Source of the DNA: a bacterium
Lineage (GTDB): Bacteria > CAIWAD01
Direction of reading: 5' to 3'
DNA: 48,269 nucleotides
NCBI GenBank assembly: GCA_030429345.1
Contig: JAUIFJ010000025.1
Location: 1-48,269, forward strand
A program made the translations under genes and the position numbers. This document shows, one piece after another, positions 8,979-17,572 of this stretch. How positions within the stretch are numbered: the first letter of the stretch is position 1; each line of letters opens with the position of its first letter. A model generated the notes under the pieces. The model had not been told where the DNA came from. It made no database searches and saw nothing but the letters and a program-made list of their open reading frames with translations.

Positions 8979-9587
8979 TCAAAGCATACTCGGGTCTTCC
9001 GGAAAATCTCCGCAAGAATAGAAAAAGGCCCGGTGCAGATGGCGCGCCAGGGCCATGTAGACCAGGCGGTCCTCCTCCGCGGGGGGCAGGTTGAGGCGCA
9101 GGTTGTAGTAGGGCTGCTCGGCCTTGTCGCCGATGGCCATGCGGACCCCGGCCCCCGTGATCCCGCAGATGTAGGAGGCGCCCAGGTCGTCTTCCAGGTT
9201 CAGGTCCAGGGCCACGCCGCAGGCCAGGCCGGCCACCTTGTTGACCAGCCGGTTGTTGGGCAGCTTGAGCATGTTGTGGTCCTCGTCGGACCAGCAGATC
9301 ACGTCGCTCATCAGGCGGCCGTCGATCCAGTTGCGGTAGATCTCGTGCATGTAGACATGGATCGGCCGCGGCAGGCCGCCCTCGGCGGGACGAGTGAAGT
9401 AGTAGAGATAGGACAGGAGAGGACGCGCCGCCTCGAAGGCGCCGGCCTCCCGGGGCATCAGCACCAGGATCGGGGACTGGCCCAGCAGGACCTGGCCGAA
9501 ATTGACGGCGATGTCCTCGCGGGCGTACTTGAGATGGGTTCCGGCATAGATCTTTGCCAGCCGGCTACGAATCCCCCGCGCCTTCAT
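8979..9587 (-). CDS. Conserved-looking protein of unknown function, coupled to corC
   Basis: A 202-residue soluble protein with no signal peptide or membrane helix. The segments 'DHNMLKLPNNRLVNKVAGL', 'GVALDLNLEDDLGASYICG' and 'GVRMAIGDKAEQPYYNLRL' recall the layout of small Rossmann-like proteins related to glycosyltransferase family 9 (and DUF6913-like proteins of Bacteroidota), but this is only a memory of pattern and I do not assign a function. Its ATG lies within the end of corC (23-base overlap) and has AGGAGCAGG upstream, so it is translated by coupling. It is the last gene of the phoH-ybeY-corC run. Confidence 0.75.
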   Translation of the reverse strand: MKARGIRSRLAKIYAGTHLKYAREDIAVNFGQVLLGQSPILVLMPREAGAFEAARPLLSYLYYFTRPAEGGLPRPIHVYMHEIYRNWIDGRLMSDVICWSDEDHNMLKLPNNRLVNKVAGLACGVALDLNLEDDLGASYICGITGAGVRMAIGDKAEQPYYNLRLNLPPAEEDRLVYMALARHLHRAFFYSCGDFPEDPSML

Positions 9588-10851
9588 CCTGCTCCTGTTC
9601 CACTTTGCGATCCACGCGGACCAGCCCGATGCGGTGACGCTTCATGGTCATCACCGTGAAGGTCCAGTCCAGGTGTTCGTAGACATTCTTGATTCCCGGC
9701 ACTTCCCCGGCGAGCTTGTAGATGAACCCGCCCAGGCTTTCGTAGTCGTCCTCCGTCGGCAGCAGGTCCTCTTCCAGGGCGCGGTTGACGTCCTCCACGG
9801 GAATGCGCGAGTCCATCAGCCAGCTGGACTCGCCGGATTTGCGGAAGAGCGGGGCCTCCTGGTCGAATTCGTCCTGGATCTCGCCGACGATCTCTTCCAG
9901 GATGTCCTCCAGGGTCACCAGTCCCGCCGTGCCGCCGTACTCGTCGACGACGATCGCCATGTGCATGCGCCCGGTCTGGAACTCGCGCAGCAGCTCGTCG
10001 ATCTTCTTGCCCTCGGGGACAAAATAGGGCAGCCGCGCCAGGTGGTCGAGGCTCTGCTCGGCGTCCGGATTGCCCAGGTAGGGAATCAGGTCCTTGGCGT
10101 ATACAATGCCGACGATGTTGTCGACGCGCTCGTGATACATGGGAATCCGCGAGTGTCCCGCGCCGCGGATCAGGTCGATGGCGTCGCTCATGCTCGCCGT
10201 GTCCTCCAGGCAGACCATGTCGATGCGGGGCACCATCACTTCCTTGACCATGGTCTCGCCGAACTCGAAGATCGAGCTGATCAGCTGCTTCTCGTCCTCC
10301 TCCAGGCTGCCGCTCTCCTCGCCCACCTCGACCAGGGTGCGCAGCTCCTCGCTGCTCAGGTGATGCAGGTCGTCGCTGCGCAGGCCCTTTTTCAGGCTGC
10401 GGGTCAAGCCCGCCGCGGGCAGAATGACCGGAGTCATCACCAGGCTGAAGAGCTGCAGCGGCATGCTTGCCATGCGGGCATAGGCTTCGGCATTGTGGAT
10501 GGCGAAGACCTTGGGCGTGATCTCGCTGAGCACGAGGATCACGAAACTGACCACGCCCACTTCCAGCACCAGGGTCCAGGACTCGGGCAATCCCTGTTCC
10601 AGGGCCCACTGGTGGGTGGCGACCGCCGCCAGGGTGGCGAGGGCTACGTTGACCATGGTGTTGCCAAGAATGATCGTCACCAACAGGCGCTGGGGATTCG
10701 AGAGCAGGGCCGCCACGCGACGCGAGGTGGACTGGCTTTCCTCTTCCAGTTCCTTGACACGCAGCCGGCTCAGGCTGAAGAAGGCGGTCTCGCTGCCGGA
10801 AAAGAAGGCCGACAAGCCAAGCAGGACCACCAGGAACAGGGCCTCAAGCAC
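9565..10851 (-). CDS. CNNM/CorC-HlyC family transporter or regulator (DUF21 + CBS pair + CorC_HlyC)
   Basis: A 428-residue membrane protein. The DUF21 (CNNM) transmembrane domain fills about 1-180 and starts with 'FFSGSETAFFSLSRLRV', the family hallmark. Two CBS domains follow (about 205-325, 'MVPRIDMVCLEDTASM' and 'AIVVDEYGGTAGLVTLEDIL'), then a CorC_HlyC domain (about 340-415). Homologues are linked to magnesium or divalent-cation efflux, and 'hemolysin' is a legacy name. Start is GTG at 10851, overlapping the end of ybeY by 8 bases. The order phoH-ybeY-corC is widely conserved. Confidence 0.92.
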   Translation of the reverse strand: MLEALFLVVLLGLSAFFSGSETAFFSLSRLRVKELEEESQSTSRRVAALLSNPQRLLVTIILGNTMVNVALATLAAVATHQWALEQGLPESWTLVLEVGVVSFVILVLSEITPKVFAIHNAEAYARMASMPLQLFSLVMTPVILPAAGLTRSLKKGLRSDDLHHLSSEELRTLVEVGEESGSLEEDEKQLISSIFEFGETMVKEVMVPRIDMVCLEDTASMSDAIDLIRGAGHSRIPMYHERVDNIVGIVYAKDLIPYLGNPDAEQSLDHLARLPYFVPEGKKIDELLREFQTGRMHMAIVVDEYGGTAGLVTLEDILEEIVGEIQDEFDQEAPLFRKSGESSWLMDSRIPVEDVNRALEEDLLPTEDDYESLGGFIYKLAGEVPGIKNVYEHLDWTFTVMTMKRHRIGLVRVDRKVEQEQDEGAGDS

Positions 10852-11392
10852 GGGCGGACCCTTTCAGCCAGCGGACGAGCGGCCGTTGCGGCGCCAGGCC
10901 GTCGAGCAGCTCCTCCTCGCGCCGGTGCATTCGCTCGCGAGCGGCGGGCCGGTCGTCCTTCCAGCCGCAGAGGTGCAGCACTCCATGCAGGCAGACCTTG
11001 GCCACTTCCCGGCGCAGGCCGCTGCCGAAGCGCGGAGCCTGTTCGGCGCAGTCGTCCAGGCAGACGAAGATATCCCCGGAGACCAGGCCTTCCGGGGCAT
11101 CGAACTGGAAGCCCAGGTGATCGGTGGATTCGTCGCAGGAGTGGAAGTCGCGGTTGTAGCGACGCATTTCCTGCGCGTCCAGCAGAACCAGGTTCAGCTG
11201 TCCGTAGCCCAGGCCTTCCTGGCGCAGTGCGTGCAGGACCAGCTGGCGCAGGTAGCTGAGATCAATCTTGCGGGAGGGGTGCAGATTGCTGACCACCAGT
11301 TCCCGTTTCCCGTCCTCGTCGAGGCCTTCTGGAAAGGGACTGTCGTCCTCCCCGGGGTCAGTCCCGGTCAAGGCTTCGGTCATGGAGTTCAT
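10844..11392 (-). CDS. ybeY: Endoribonuclease YbeY (16S rRNA maturation)
   Basis: A 182-residue metal-dependent RNase of the UPF0054 family, needed for 16S 3'-end maturation and ribosome quality control. The core is present: 'LNLVLLDAQEMRRYNRDF', 'STDHLGFQFD', 'GDIFVCLDDC', and the zinc motif 'HGVLHLCGWKDD' (H136, H140). The usual third ligand of HGxLHLxGYDH is replaced: the last positions read K-D-D. I recall a similar 'GYKDK' form in Bacteroidota YbeY, so this is probably lineage-typical. The start overlaps phoH by 35 bases; a Met three codons later (11383) is also possible. An N-terminal acidic extension (about 1-30) is unusual. Confidence 0.92.
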   Translation of the reverse strand: MNSMTEALTGTDPGEDDSPFPEGLDEDGKRELVVSNLHPSRKIDLSYLRQLVLHALRQEGLGYGQLNLVLLDAQEMRRYNRDFHSCDESTDHLGFQFDAPEGLVSGDIFVCLDDCAEQAPRFGSGLRREVAKVCLHGVLHLCGWKDDRPAARERMHRREEELLDGLAPQRPLVRWLKGSARA

Positions 11393-12323
11393 AGGCGTGG
11401 ATAATGTCCTTTACCAGTTCGTGTCGGACCACGTCCGATTTTTCCATATGTACGAAATCGATCCCCTTGACGCCACGCAGAATCTCCTGGATCGCCACCA
11501 GGCCGCTGGTCTGTCCGGCGCGGAGGTCGGTCTGCGTGACATCGCCGGTGATGACCATTTTCGAGTTCTGCCCCAGGCGGGTCAGGAACATCTTCATCTG
11601 GCCGGTGGTCGTGTTCTGCGCCTCGTCCAGGATGACATAGCTGTGGTTCAGCGTGCGCCCCCGCATGAAGGCCATGGGGGCGATCTCGACGATCTGGCGC
11701 TCGACCAGCTTCTGCAGGCGGTCGGGATCCATCAGGTCGAAGAGGCTGTCGTAGAGCGGTCGCAGGTAGGGGTCGACCTTCTCCTTCATGTCGCCCGGCA
11801 GGTAGCCCAGGCTTTCCCCCGCCTCGACCGCGGGACGGCTGAGCACAATGCGATTGACGCGGCGCTCCTGCAGGGCGGCGACGGCCAGGGCCACGGCCAG
11901 GAAGGTCTTACCGGTGCCGGCGGGGCCAATGGCAAAGGTGATCTGGTTGCGCTGCGCGGCCCGCACCAGCGTTTCCTGTCCCGGCGTGCGGGTCATCACC
12001 GGTCCTTCGGGGGCATTGAGCAGGATCGTGTTGCGCTTCCCGTCCAGCGGACCGCCTTCCTCGGAAGCGATCAGCCGCAGGACCATGTCCACGTCGGCCT
12101 CGCCCAGGCTGTGCCGGCGGGCGGCCATTTCGGCCAGTTCCTGCAAGGCGCGCCGCAGCAGCTCCGGGCGTTCGCCTCCGTCCACGATGCGCAACTCCCC
12201 TTCCCGCAAAACCACACGGGCCGAGAAGACGGCTTCCAGCTTCTTCAGATGGCGATCTCCCGGGCCCAGCAGCAGGGCCGGGTCAAGGGAGGCCAGAGAC
12301 AGGGAGTCACCGTTCCAGTTCAT
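11358..12323 (-). CDS. phoH: PhoH-family ATPase
   Basis: A 321-residue cytoplasmic P-loop protein of the PhoH-like (YbeZ) type. A short KH-like N-terminus (about 20-80) precedes the Walker A motif 'GPAGTGKT' (133-140) and Walker B 'YVILDEAQN' (about residue 226), which places it among helicase-like ATPases. In many bacteria it is encoded next to ybeY and cooperates in RNA or ribosome metabolism; the same adjacency is seen here. Downstream genes overlap, so phoH, ybeY, corC and the unknown gene are one transcription unit. Length is typical. Confidence 0.93.
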   Translation of the reverse strand: MNWNGDSLSLASLDPALLLGPGDRHLKKLEAVFSARVVLREGELRIVDGGERPELLRRALQELAEMAARRHSLGEADVDMVLRLIASEEGGPLDGKRNTILLNAPEGPVMTRTPGQETLVRAAQRNQITFAIGPAGTGKTFLAVALAVAALQERRVNRIVLSRPAVEAGESLGYLPGDMKEKVDPYLRPLYDSLFDLMDPDRLQKLVERQIVEIAPMAFMRGRTLNHSYVILDEAQNTTTGQMKMFLTRLGQNSKMVITGDVTQTDLRAGQTSGLVAIQEILRGVKGIDFVHMEKSDVVRHELVKDIIHAYELHDRSLDRD

Positions 12324-12341
12324 TGTCTCTGTCCGACCTCC

Positions 12342-12380
12342 AGAAAAGACGGACCCTGCGCCGCTCAGGCACAGGGTCCG
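12342..12380 (-). terminator. Rho-independent terminator after the LysM gene
   Basis: Minus-strand hairpin with arms ggaccctg/cagggtcc (12351-12358 with 12372-12379, extended by a c-g pair) followed by TCTTTTC. It separates the LysM-protein gene from phoH. Confidence 0.8.
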
Positions 12381-12413
12381 CGATAGGAACGAATCGTTGG
12401 CTGATCCGCCTCC

Positions 12414-13226
12414 CTAGGGAAGGACGATGATCATGCCGGGGTACAGGCCGCCGAGCTGGTCCACCAGGCTCATGTTGGCTTCCTGGATCGAACGCCACTT
12501 GGAGCTGTCTCCGTAGACATTCTCGGCAATGCTGAAGAAGCTGTCGCCGCTCTGCACAACATACTGGCCGCTCTTGGAGACCTTCGGAATGTCGAAGACC
12601 TGCTGCGGGAAGATCAGGTTCGGGTCCTCGATCTTTTCGCGATTGGCCGTGTAGACGCGGGTCCACATGAAGGGATCATTGTAGTGCCGCTGGTGGCCGG
12701 CAATGCCCCACAGGTGATCGCCGCGCGCGACGGTGTAGCGGATGTTGGCGCTTTCCAGGCGACGCTGCAGGCCGTTCAGCAGGGCCTCGATGTCGTCCAG
12801 ACGGGAATCGTTCTCGCTGAGCAGGCCAATGTTGTTGGCGCGCGCCTCTTCATAGCGCTGACGCAGGGCGTCGAGCTCGTCCTGGCGCAGGGCCAGCTGC
12901 TCGGCGCTGTAGCGGTTCAGCTCGTTGGCGTCGGCCAGCAGCTCGTCCAGGCTCGCCGAGTAGTCGGCCACGCCTTCGGCGTCGGTGTTGAGCAGGGCGT
13001 AGATCTGTTCCCAGACTTCGGCCGTGCGCTCTTCGGTGCTGCCGATCTCTTCGCGGGTGCTGGCGATTTCATCGTCAACACCGCTGATCTGGGTCTGCAG
13101 TCCGGATTCGTCCTGCATGGCGCCCTGCAGCTGCATCTGGTAGTCTTCGAAGGTCATCCGCTCCTGGGCGAACAGCGTCGAGGCGCTGAACAGGAGCAGG
13201 GTCAGAAGGCTCATTGTCTTTTTCAT
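12414..13226 (-). CDS. Exported coiled-coil protein with two LysM-type modules
   Basis: A 270-residue envelope protein. The signal peptide is 'MKKTMSLLTLLLFSASTLFA'. Residues about 25-150 form a charged coiled coil. The C-terminus carries two LysM-like units: 'TVARGDHLWGIAGHQRHYND' with 'NLIFPQQVFDIP', and 'YVVQSGDSFFSIAENVYGD' with 'GLYPGMIIVLP'. LysM units bind peptidoglycan glycan, so this protein probably spans between wall and outer membrane or organises the periplasm. It starts 8 bases after the preceding coiled-coil lipoprotein, and both have the same heptad character, suggesting that they form a complex (inference). Confidence 0.88.
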   Translation of the reverse strand: MKKTMSLLTLLLFSASTLFAQERMTFEDYQMQLQGAMQDESGLQTQISGVDDEIASTREEIGSTEERTAEVWEQIYALLNTDAEGVADYSASLDELLADANELNRYSAEQLALRQDELDALRQRYEEARANNIGLLSENDSRLDDIEALLNGLQRRLESANIRYTVARGDHLWGIAGHQRHYNDPFMWTRVYTANREKIEDPNLIFPQQVFDIPKVSKSGQYVVQSGDSFFSIAENVYGDSSKWRSIQEANMSLVDQLGGLYPGMIIVLP

Positions 13227-13234
13227 GATGCCCC

Positions 13235-13504
13235 CTACTCGTCCAGCTGGCGCTGAAGATTGGCCAGCTCTTCTTCGGCGGCTGTCAGCTCGCCCTTCTT
13301 GACCTGCAGCTCACGCTGCAGTTCGCTCAGTTCCCCGCGGCGGTCGCTCAGCGTGCGTTCGGCGCTGGTGACGGCCTTCTTGGCGTTGTCAAGTTCCGCC
13401 AGGTTCTCTTCGGATGCGTACTTGGTGCAACCGGTCGCCAGCAGCATGCCGCCAAGCAGCAAGGCCAGACTTCCGACGCCCATTCCGCGTTTCAGTGCGC
13501 GCAT
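13235..13504 (-). CDS. Small coiled-coil lipoprotein
   Basis: An 89-residue lipoprotein with signal peptide and lipobox 'MLLATGC' (Cys near residue 26) followed by an almost continuous alpha-helical coiled coil to the C-terminus ('AVTSAERTLSDRRGELSELQ'). In size and form it resembles Lpp/Pal-anchoring or spacer lipoproteins. I chose the ATG at 13504 because GAGAGG lies just upstream; longer in-frame starts have no signal peptide at their beginning. It precedes the LysM gene in the same operon. The family name is not certain. Confidence 0.85.
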   Translation of the reverse strand: MRALKRGMGVGSLALLLGGMLLATGCTKYASEENLAELDNAKKAVTSAERTLSDRRGELSELQRELQVKKGELTAAEEELANLQRQLDE

Positions 13505-13622
13505 AATCCCTCTCCTGATTGTGCAGTTCGAATAATCGGCCCAAAAAGTATCACTTGCGTTCTTGGCAAGCAAACCTGAACCATCTGATCCCAACCGCTA
13601 CCGAAACATGCCTTTCATCGGC

Positions 13623-15395
13623 TCAATGATCGGATGAATCCAGCTTCTTCCTTCGCATCAGTCCCAGCTCTTCCAGCTGATTGTCATCCACGTCTCCGGG
13701 CGCGCCGTCCATCAGGGAAGCGGCGGTCGTGGTTTTGGGGAAGGCAATGACGTCGCGAATGTTTTCCGTCCCAGTGAACAGCATCACCAGCCGGTCGAAG
13801 CCGAAGGCAAAGCCCGCGTGCGGCGGCGCGCCGTAGCGGAAGGCCTCCAGCAGGAAGCCGAACTTGGCGCGGGCCTCTTCGGGCGCGATGCCCAACAGGT
13901 CGAAGACCTGCTGCTGCATCTCCTCGTCATGGATTCGCACGCTGCCGCTGCCCAGCTCGACGCCGTCCATGACCAGGTCGTAGCCGCGGGAAAGCAGTTC
14001 GGCGGGCGGCACCTTCTCCGCCAGTCCTTTCGGATCCGGCTGGGTGAAGGGATGATGGGCGGCGACCAGGCCGCCATCGCCGTCCTCCTCGAACATGGGG
14101 AAGTCGGTCACCCAGAGCAGCTCGCTGCGCTTCCGGTCGATCAGGTCATACTCGCCGGCCAGCTTGAGCCGCAGGTTCCCCAGCACCTTGCAGACCTCGC
14201 GTCGGGGAGCGGCGGCCAGGAAAAGCACATCGCCCGGTCCTGCGCCCAGTCCGGCGGCCAGCCTTTCCAGGAAGTCCTTGCCGGTCACCTTCTCGATGGG
14301 GCTGGAAATGCCGTCTTCCAGCCAGCGGACAATGACCACGCCCTTTCCGCCCAGGTGGCGGACATAGTCCTGGATCTTGTCCTGCTTCTTGCGGCTGAAG
14401 CTATCCGCCTGGCCGGGCAGAGCGATGCCGCGCACCACGCCGCCGGCTTCAAGCGCCGAGTCGAATACCTTGAACCCGGAGCCCTTTGCCGTCTCGCACA
14501 AGTCCACAATTTCCATGCCAAAGCGAAGATCCGGCTTGTCGCTGCCGTAGCGGTCCATGGCCTCGTTCCAGGTCATGCGCGGCAGGGGCAGGGAAAGCTC
14601 CTCGTCGCGGACATCGCGGAAGAGCCGGGCCATCAGGGCTTCGCAGGCCTCGAAGACGTCCTCCTCGTCGGCGAAGCTCATTTCCAGGTCCACCTGGGTG
14701 AACTCGGGCTGTCGGTCGCTGCGCAGGTCTTCGTCGCGGAAGCACTTGACGATCTGGTAGTAGCGGTCGAAACCGGCCAGCATCAGGATCTGCTTGTAGG
14801 TCTGGGGGCTCTGCGGCAGGGCGTAGAAACGGCCCGGGTATTCGCGGCTGGGGACCAGGTAGTCGCGCGCCCCTTCGGGAGTGGATTTCATCAGGATCGG
14901 CGTTTCGATCTCCATGAAGTCCCGCTCCTCGAGAGAGGCGCGGATGCTGCGCGTCATGCGGTGGCGCACCTTGAGGAAGCGTGCCTGCTCGGGGCGACGC
15001 AGGTCCATGTAGCGATAGGTCAGGCGCAGTTCGTCATTGGCCGAGTCGGGGTCGGAGATCGTGAAAGGCAGCACGGCCGCCTTGTTGATCAGCTCCAGTT
15101 CCAGGGCCTCGACCTCGACTCCGCCCGTGTCCATGTTCGGGTTGACCATCGAGTCCGGCCGACGACGCACCTGGCCGGTCACGCGGACAACATATTCCGC
15201 GTGCAGCTTGTGGGCCTGTGCGATCAGCTCCTCGCGCTCGGGCTCGAAGACGACCTGGGTCATGCCGTAGCGGTCGCGCAGGTCCAGGAAGACCAGGCCA
15301 CCCAGGTCGCGGTGCCGGTGAACCCATCCTTCCAATACGACCCGGCTGCCCTCGTCTTCGGGGCGCAGGGCTCCACAGGTGTGAGTGCGCTTCAT
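13623..15395 (-). CDS. aspS: Aspartyl-tRNA synthetase (bacterial type)
   Basis: A 590-residue class II synthetase charging tRNA-Asp (or tRNA-Asp/Asn if non-discriminating). The N-terminal OB-fold anticodon domain ('VVLEGWVHRHRDLGGLVFLD') is followed by motif 2 in 'FRDEDLRSDRQPEFTQVDLE', the bacterial GAD insertion (about 285-420), and motif 3 'GFAFGFDRLVML' near the C-terminus. Length is typical of the bacterial enzyme. I use the ATG at 15395; an in-frame TTG four codons upstream is less likely. It lies downstream of rpsU with a terminator between, so it is transcribed by read-through or from its own promoter in the spacer. Confidence 0.96.
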   Translation of the reverse strand: MKRTHTCGALRPEDEGSRVVLEGWVHRHRDLGGLVFLDLRDRYGMTQVVFEPEREELIAQAHKLHAEYVVRVTGQVRRRPDSMVNPNMDTGGVEVEALELELINKAAVLPFTISDPDSANDELRLTYRYMDLRRPEQARFLKVRHRMTRSIRASLEERDFMEIETPILMKSTPEGARDYLVPSREYPGRFYALPQSPQTYKQILMLAGFDRYYQIVKCFRDEDLRSDRQPEFTQVDLEMSFADEEDVFEACEALMARLFRDVRDEELSLPLPRMTWNEAMDRYGSDKPDLRFGMEIVDLCETAKGSGFKVFDSALEAGGVVRGIALPGQADSFSRKKQDKIQDYVRHLGGKGVVIVRWLEDGISSPIEKVTGKDFLERLAAGLGAGPGDVLFLAAAPRREVCKVLGNLRLKLAGEYDLIDRKRSELLWVTDFPMFEEDGDGGLVAAHHPFTQPDPKGLAEKVPPAELLSRGYDLVMDGVELGSGSVRIHDEEMQQQVFDLLGIAPEEARAKFGFLLEAFRYGAPPHAGFAFGFDRLVMLFTGTENIRDVIAFPKTTTAASLMDGAPGDVDDNQLEELGLMRRKKLDSSDH

Positions 15396-15408
15396 GTTGG
15401 ATTCCAAG

Positions 15409-15439
15409 AAAAAACACCCCGTCCTGGATGGACGGGGTG
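15409..15439 (-). terminator. Rho-independent terminator of rpsU
   Basis: Perfect 10-bp arms caccccgtcc (15415-15424) and ggacggggtg (15430-15439), 5-base loop, then six T on the minus strand (15414-15409). Located 25 bases past the rpsU stop codon and immediately before aspS. Confidence 0.92.
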
Positions 15440-15464
15440 CATGGATGCGAAATCGATCAGGAGA

Positions 15465-15683
15465 CTAGCGGCGTCCGCCACTGCGGCGGCGGGCGGCCTG
15501 CAGGGCCAGGTTGCGCATCTTGCGTCGCGCGGCGTTTTCCAGACGCTTGCGGCGCTCGCTGGGCTTCTCGTAGCGCTGGTTGCGACGGATCTCGGCCATT
15601 AGGCCGGCCTTTTCGCAGGCTTTCGTGAAGCGGCGGAACGCGCGGTCAAAGGGTTCGCCCTCGCGTACACGGATATGCGGCAT
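15465..15683 (-). CDS. rpsU: 30S ribosomal protein bS21
   Basis: A 72-residue, strongly basic ribosomal protein. The sequence opens '[19 protein letters not shown]' with '[20 protein letters not shown]', the bS21 signature, and ends in an Arg-rich tail. It binds 16S rRNA near the platform and the anti-Shine-Dalgarno region. A strong ribosome site (AAGGAGGTGA) precedes the ATG. It has its own promoter at 15766-15794 and terminator at 15409-15439, so it is a monocistronic unit. Confidence 0.96.
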   Translation of the reverse strand: MPHIRVREGEPFDRAFRRFTKACEKAGLMAEIRRNQRYEKPSERRKRLENAARRKMRNLALQAARRRSGGRR

Positions 15684-15765
15684 GTGCTCTCACCTCCTTC
15701 GATTGCCTGTTGCGCTCCCCTCGGGGAGCGGTTCATCCGGGCTTTCCCCGGAATTGCAGCTCCGC

Positions 15766-15794
15766 AGTATAGAGTAGTGTGAAGGTTCCCACAA
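15766..15794 (-). promoter_or_regulatory. Sigma70-type promoter of rpsU
   Basis: On the minus strand TTGTGG (15794-15789), 17-base spacer, TATACT (15771-15766). The start would lie near 15759, leaving a leader of about 75 bases that includes a GC-rich inverted repeat (ctccccg/cggggag, about 15715-15729). Confidence 0.75.
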
Positions 15795-15828
15795 GACCAA
15801 AGTCGAAGAAGAACTCGCACAGAGAACG

Positions 15829-15913
15829 CGGAGAAGACGGAGAGCGCAGAGAAAGAGAGTAGCTGCCTCTTATTCCTCTGTGCTCTCCGTCTTCTCCGTG
15901 CCCTCCGTGCGAG
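15829..15913. repeat. Long inverted repeat built of 'ACGGAGA' words, at the 3' end of rsmE
   Basis: Left arm 15829-15851 and right arm 15876-15898 are 23 bases long and complementary with one mismatch, enclosing a 24-base loop. The outer part (15892-15913, ttctccgtgccctccgtgcg plus ag) recurs with one change at 24081-24102, directly after the selB stop codon and in the same orientation to the gene. It may end transcription or protect the mRNA end; no T tract follows. Confidence 0.85.
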
Positions 15914-15916
15914 ATC

Positions 15917-16621
15917 TTACAGGGCGGCCAAACAACGGAGAGCAGCCGCCAGGGCGACGGCGGCGGTTTCGGCGCGCAGGGTGTGGGGGCCGAAGGCGAG
16001 GCGCAGGCGGGCATGCGCTTCCAGCCAGCTCCGCTCGTCCATGCTGAAGCCGCCTTCCGGCCCGCAAACCAGGGCCAGCTCTTCGCTCCCGGCCAGCAAC
16101 AGGGCGGGATCCCCTTCAGGGTGTGGATCCGCCCAGGCCAGGGGCGCGCTTTCCTCCTGCAGATCCTCGAAGCGGGCATCGACGCGCAGAGCCGGGAGGA
16201 TCGGGTTGGCCGACTGCAGCAGGGCGGCCTCGAGGATCCGTCCCAGGCGGGCTGCGTCGGGACGGCGCTCGCGGTTGCCGGTGAGGGCACTCGTGTAGAC
16301 GACGATTTCCCCGACGCCCAGTTCGCAGCATTTCTCGACCGCCCATTCCAGCCGCGAGGGCTTGATCAGCGGCAGCCAGCTGCGCAGGAAGGGGCGGGGA
16401 GGGTCCTTGTGCTCCACGGCATGTACGCGGAGTTCGGGACGATCGCCGGAAACATGCAACACGGATCGTCCGACGCCGCCGCGACCGTCGAGCAGCTCCA
16501 CTTCCTGTCCGTCCTTGAGGCGCAGCACGCGCAGCAGGTGTCGACCTGTCGCACGATCCGGAACCCAGGCCGAACCGGACACAAGCTCTTCAGGATGGTA
16601 GACACGGGGAACGCGGTTCAT
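15917..16621 (-). CDS. rsmE: 16S rRNA (uracil-1498-N3)-methyltransferase RsmE
   Basis: A 234-residue SPOUT-class methyltransferase that modifies U1498 of 16S rRNA using S-adenosylmethionine. A PUA-like N-terminal domain ('HLLRVLRLKDGQEVELLDGR') precedes the knotted SPOUT domain, with 'SRLEWAVEKCCELGVGEIVV', 'ALLQSANPILPAL', 'LALVCGPEGGFS' and 'RLAFGPHTLRAETAAVAL', the classic RsmE landmarks. The ATG at 16621 gives the normal family length; the longer open frame upstream overlaps the rhomboid gene in another frame. It follows the rhomboid gene by 70 bases and is probably cotranscribed. Confidence 0.94.
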   Translation of the reverse strand: MNRVPRVYHPEELVSGSAWVPDRATGRHLLRVLRLKDGQEVELLDGRGGVGRSVLHVSGDRPELRVHAVEHKDPPRPFLRSWLPLIKPSRLEWAVEKCCELGVGEIVVYTSALTGNRERRPDAARLGRILEAALLQSANPILPALRVDARFEDLQEESAPLAWADPHPEGDPALLLAGSEELALVCGPEGGFSMDERSWLEAHARLRLAFGPHTLRAETAAVALAAALRCLAAL

Positions 16622-16691
16622 CTTCGGTCGACCCGGTGTGCCGCAGGGGTCGATCGCGATCGACCCTTGCGAGGATGCGTGCCGGGCCTCC

Positions 16692-17516
16692 TCACATCTC
16701 CTTCCTCGAGCGCAGCCAGGCGCTCGCCTCGTCGAGAAAGCGCTTCTCCTCCGCATCCAGCGAATCCATGCCCTGCTTGCGGATCTTGTCCAGCAGGAAA
16801 TCGACGCGCTTCTCCACCTCGTCCTTTTCCAGCTCCTTCTCCTTGCGGACATGCATCACGCGCTCCATGCGCTTCGTGTGACGTGCCTGGCGCGCGCGCA
16901 GCATGAGCGGCCGCCAGTAGATCAGGCCGACGCCGGTCAGCATGCCGCCCAGGTGGGCGAAGTGCGCGACCCCGTCGCTGGCGCCGGAAAGCCCGGAGAG
17001 CAGCGAGATGGCGCCGAAGAGCAGGGCGAAGGTCGAGGCCTTCATGGGCAGGATGGCGAAGAGGTAGACCTTCGAGCGGGCGAAGAGCAGGCCGTAGGCC
17101 GCGATCAGGCCGTATACGGCGCCACTGGCCCCGACCACGGAGGGGGCGAATCCGTCGATCAGCAGGCTGAGCAGGATGTGCAACACGCCGGCGCCGGCAA
17201 TGCAGCTGATGTAATACACCACCAGGTTGCGGCTGCCCCAGAAACGCTCGAGCTGGCTGCCGAACATCCAGAGCGCGAACATGTTGAAGAAGAGGTGCAT
17301 GAAGTCGGCGTGCAGGAAGCCGTAGGTCAGCAGCTGGTCCAGGCGCAGCTGGAAGACCACCTCCCCCGGGTGCAGCACGCCGAAATCCTCGATGCCGAGC
17401 ACCTTGAAGAAGAAGAAGATCGCCGTATTGAGGATCAGCAGATTGCGCACGGCCGGCCGGCTGGTGCCGAAAGGTTCCAGCTCGAAAAAGCCCTGCTGAC
17501 GAGTATCGAAGCGCAT
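16692..17516 (-). CDS. Rhomboid-family intramembrane serine protease with cytoplasmic tail
   Basis: A 274-residue polytopic membrane protein. Six transmembrane helices lie within residues 22-200. The catalytic Ser is in 'GASGAVYG' (S131), the catalytic His in 'AHLGGMLTG' (H188), and the oxyanion-type motif 'HADFMHLFFNMFALWMFG' is present, so the enzyme looks active. The C-terminal 60 residues are a charged helical tail ending 'LDAEEKRFLDEASAWL', typical of the FCB-type rhomboids with a DUF6576-like end. Its substrate is unknown. It is the first gene of a two-gene unit with rsmE. Confidence 0.92.
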   Translation of the reverse strand: MRFDTRQQGFFELEPFGTSRPAVRNLLILNTAIFFFFKVLGIEDFGVLHPGEVVFQLRLDQLLTYGFLHADFMHLFFNMFALWMFGSQLERFWGSRNLVVYYISCIAGAGVLHILLSLLIDGFAPSVVGASGAVYGLIAAYGLLFARSKVYLFAILPMKASTFALLFGAISLLSGLSGASDGVAHFAHLGGMLTGVGLIYWRPLMLRARQARHTKRMERVMHVRKEKELEKDEVEKRVDFLLDKIRKQGMDSLDAEEKRFLDEASAWLRSRKEM

Positions 17517-17572
17517 TCGGTCCTCTCTCGTGGAGCAACGGGTGTTGCCAGGAAGAAAAGAAGCTAAGAAGC

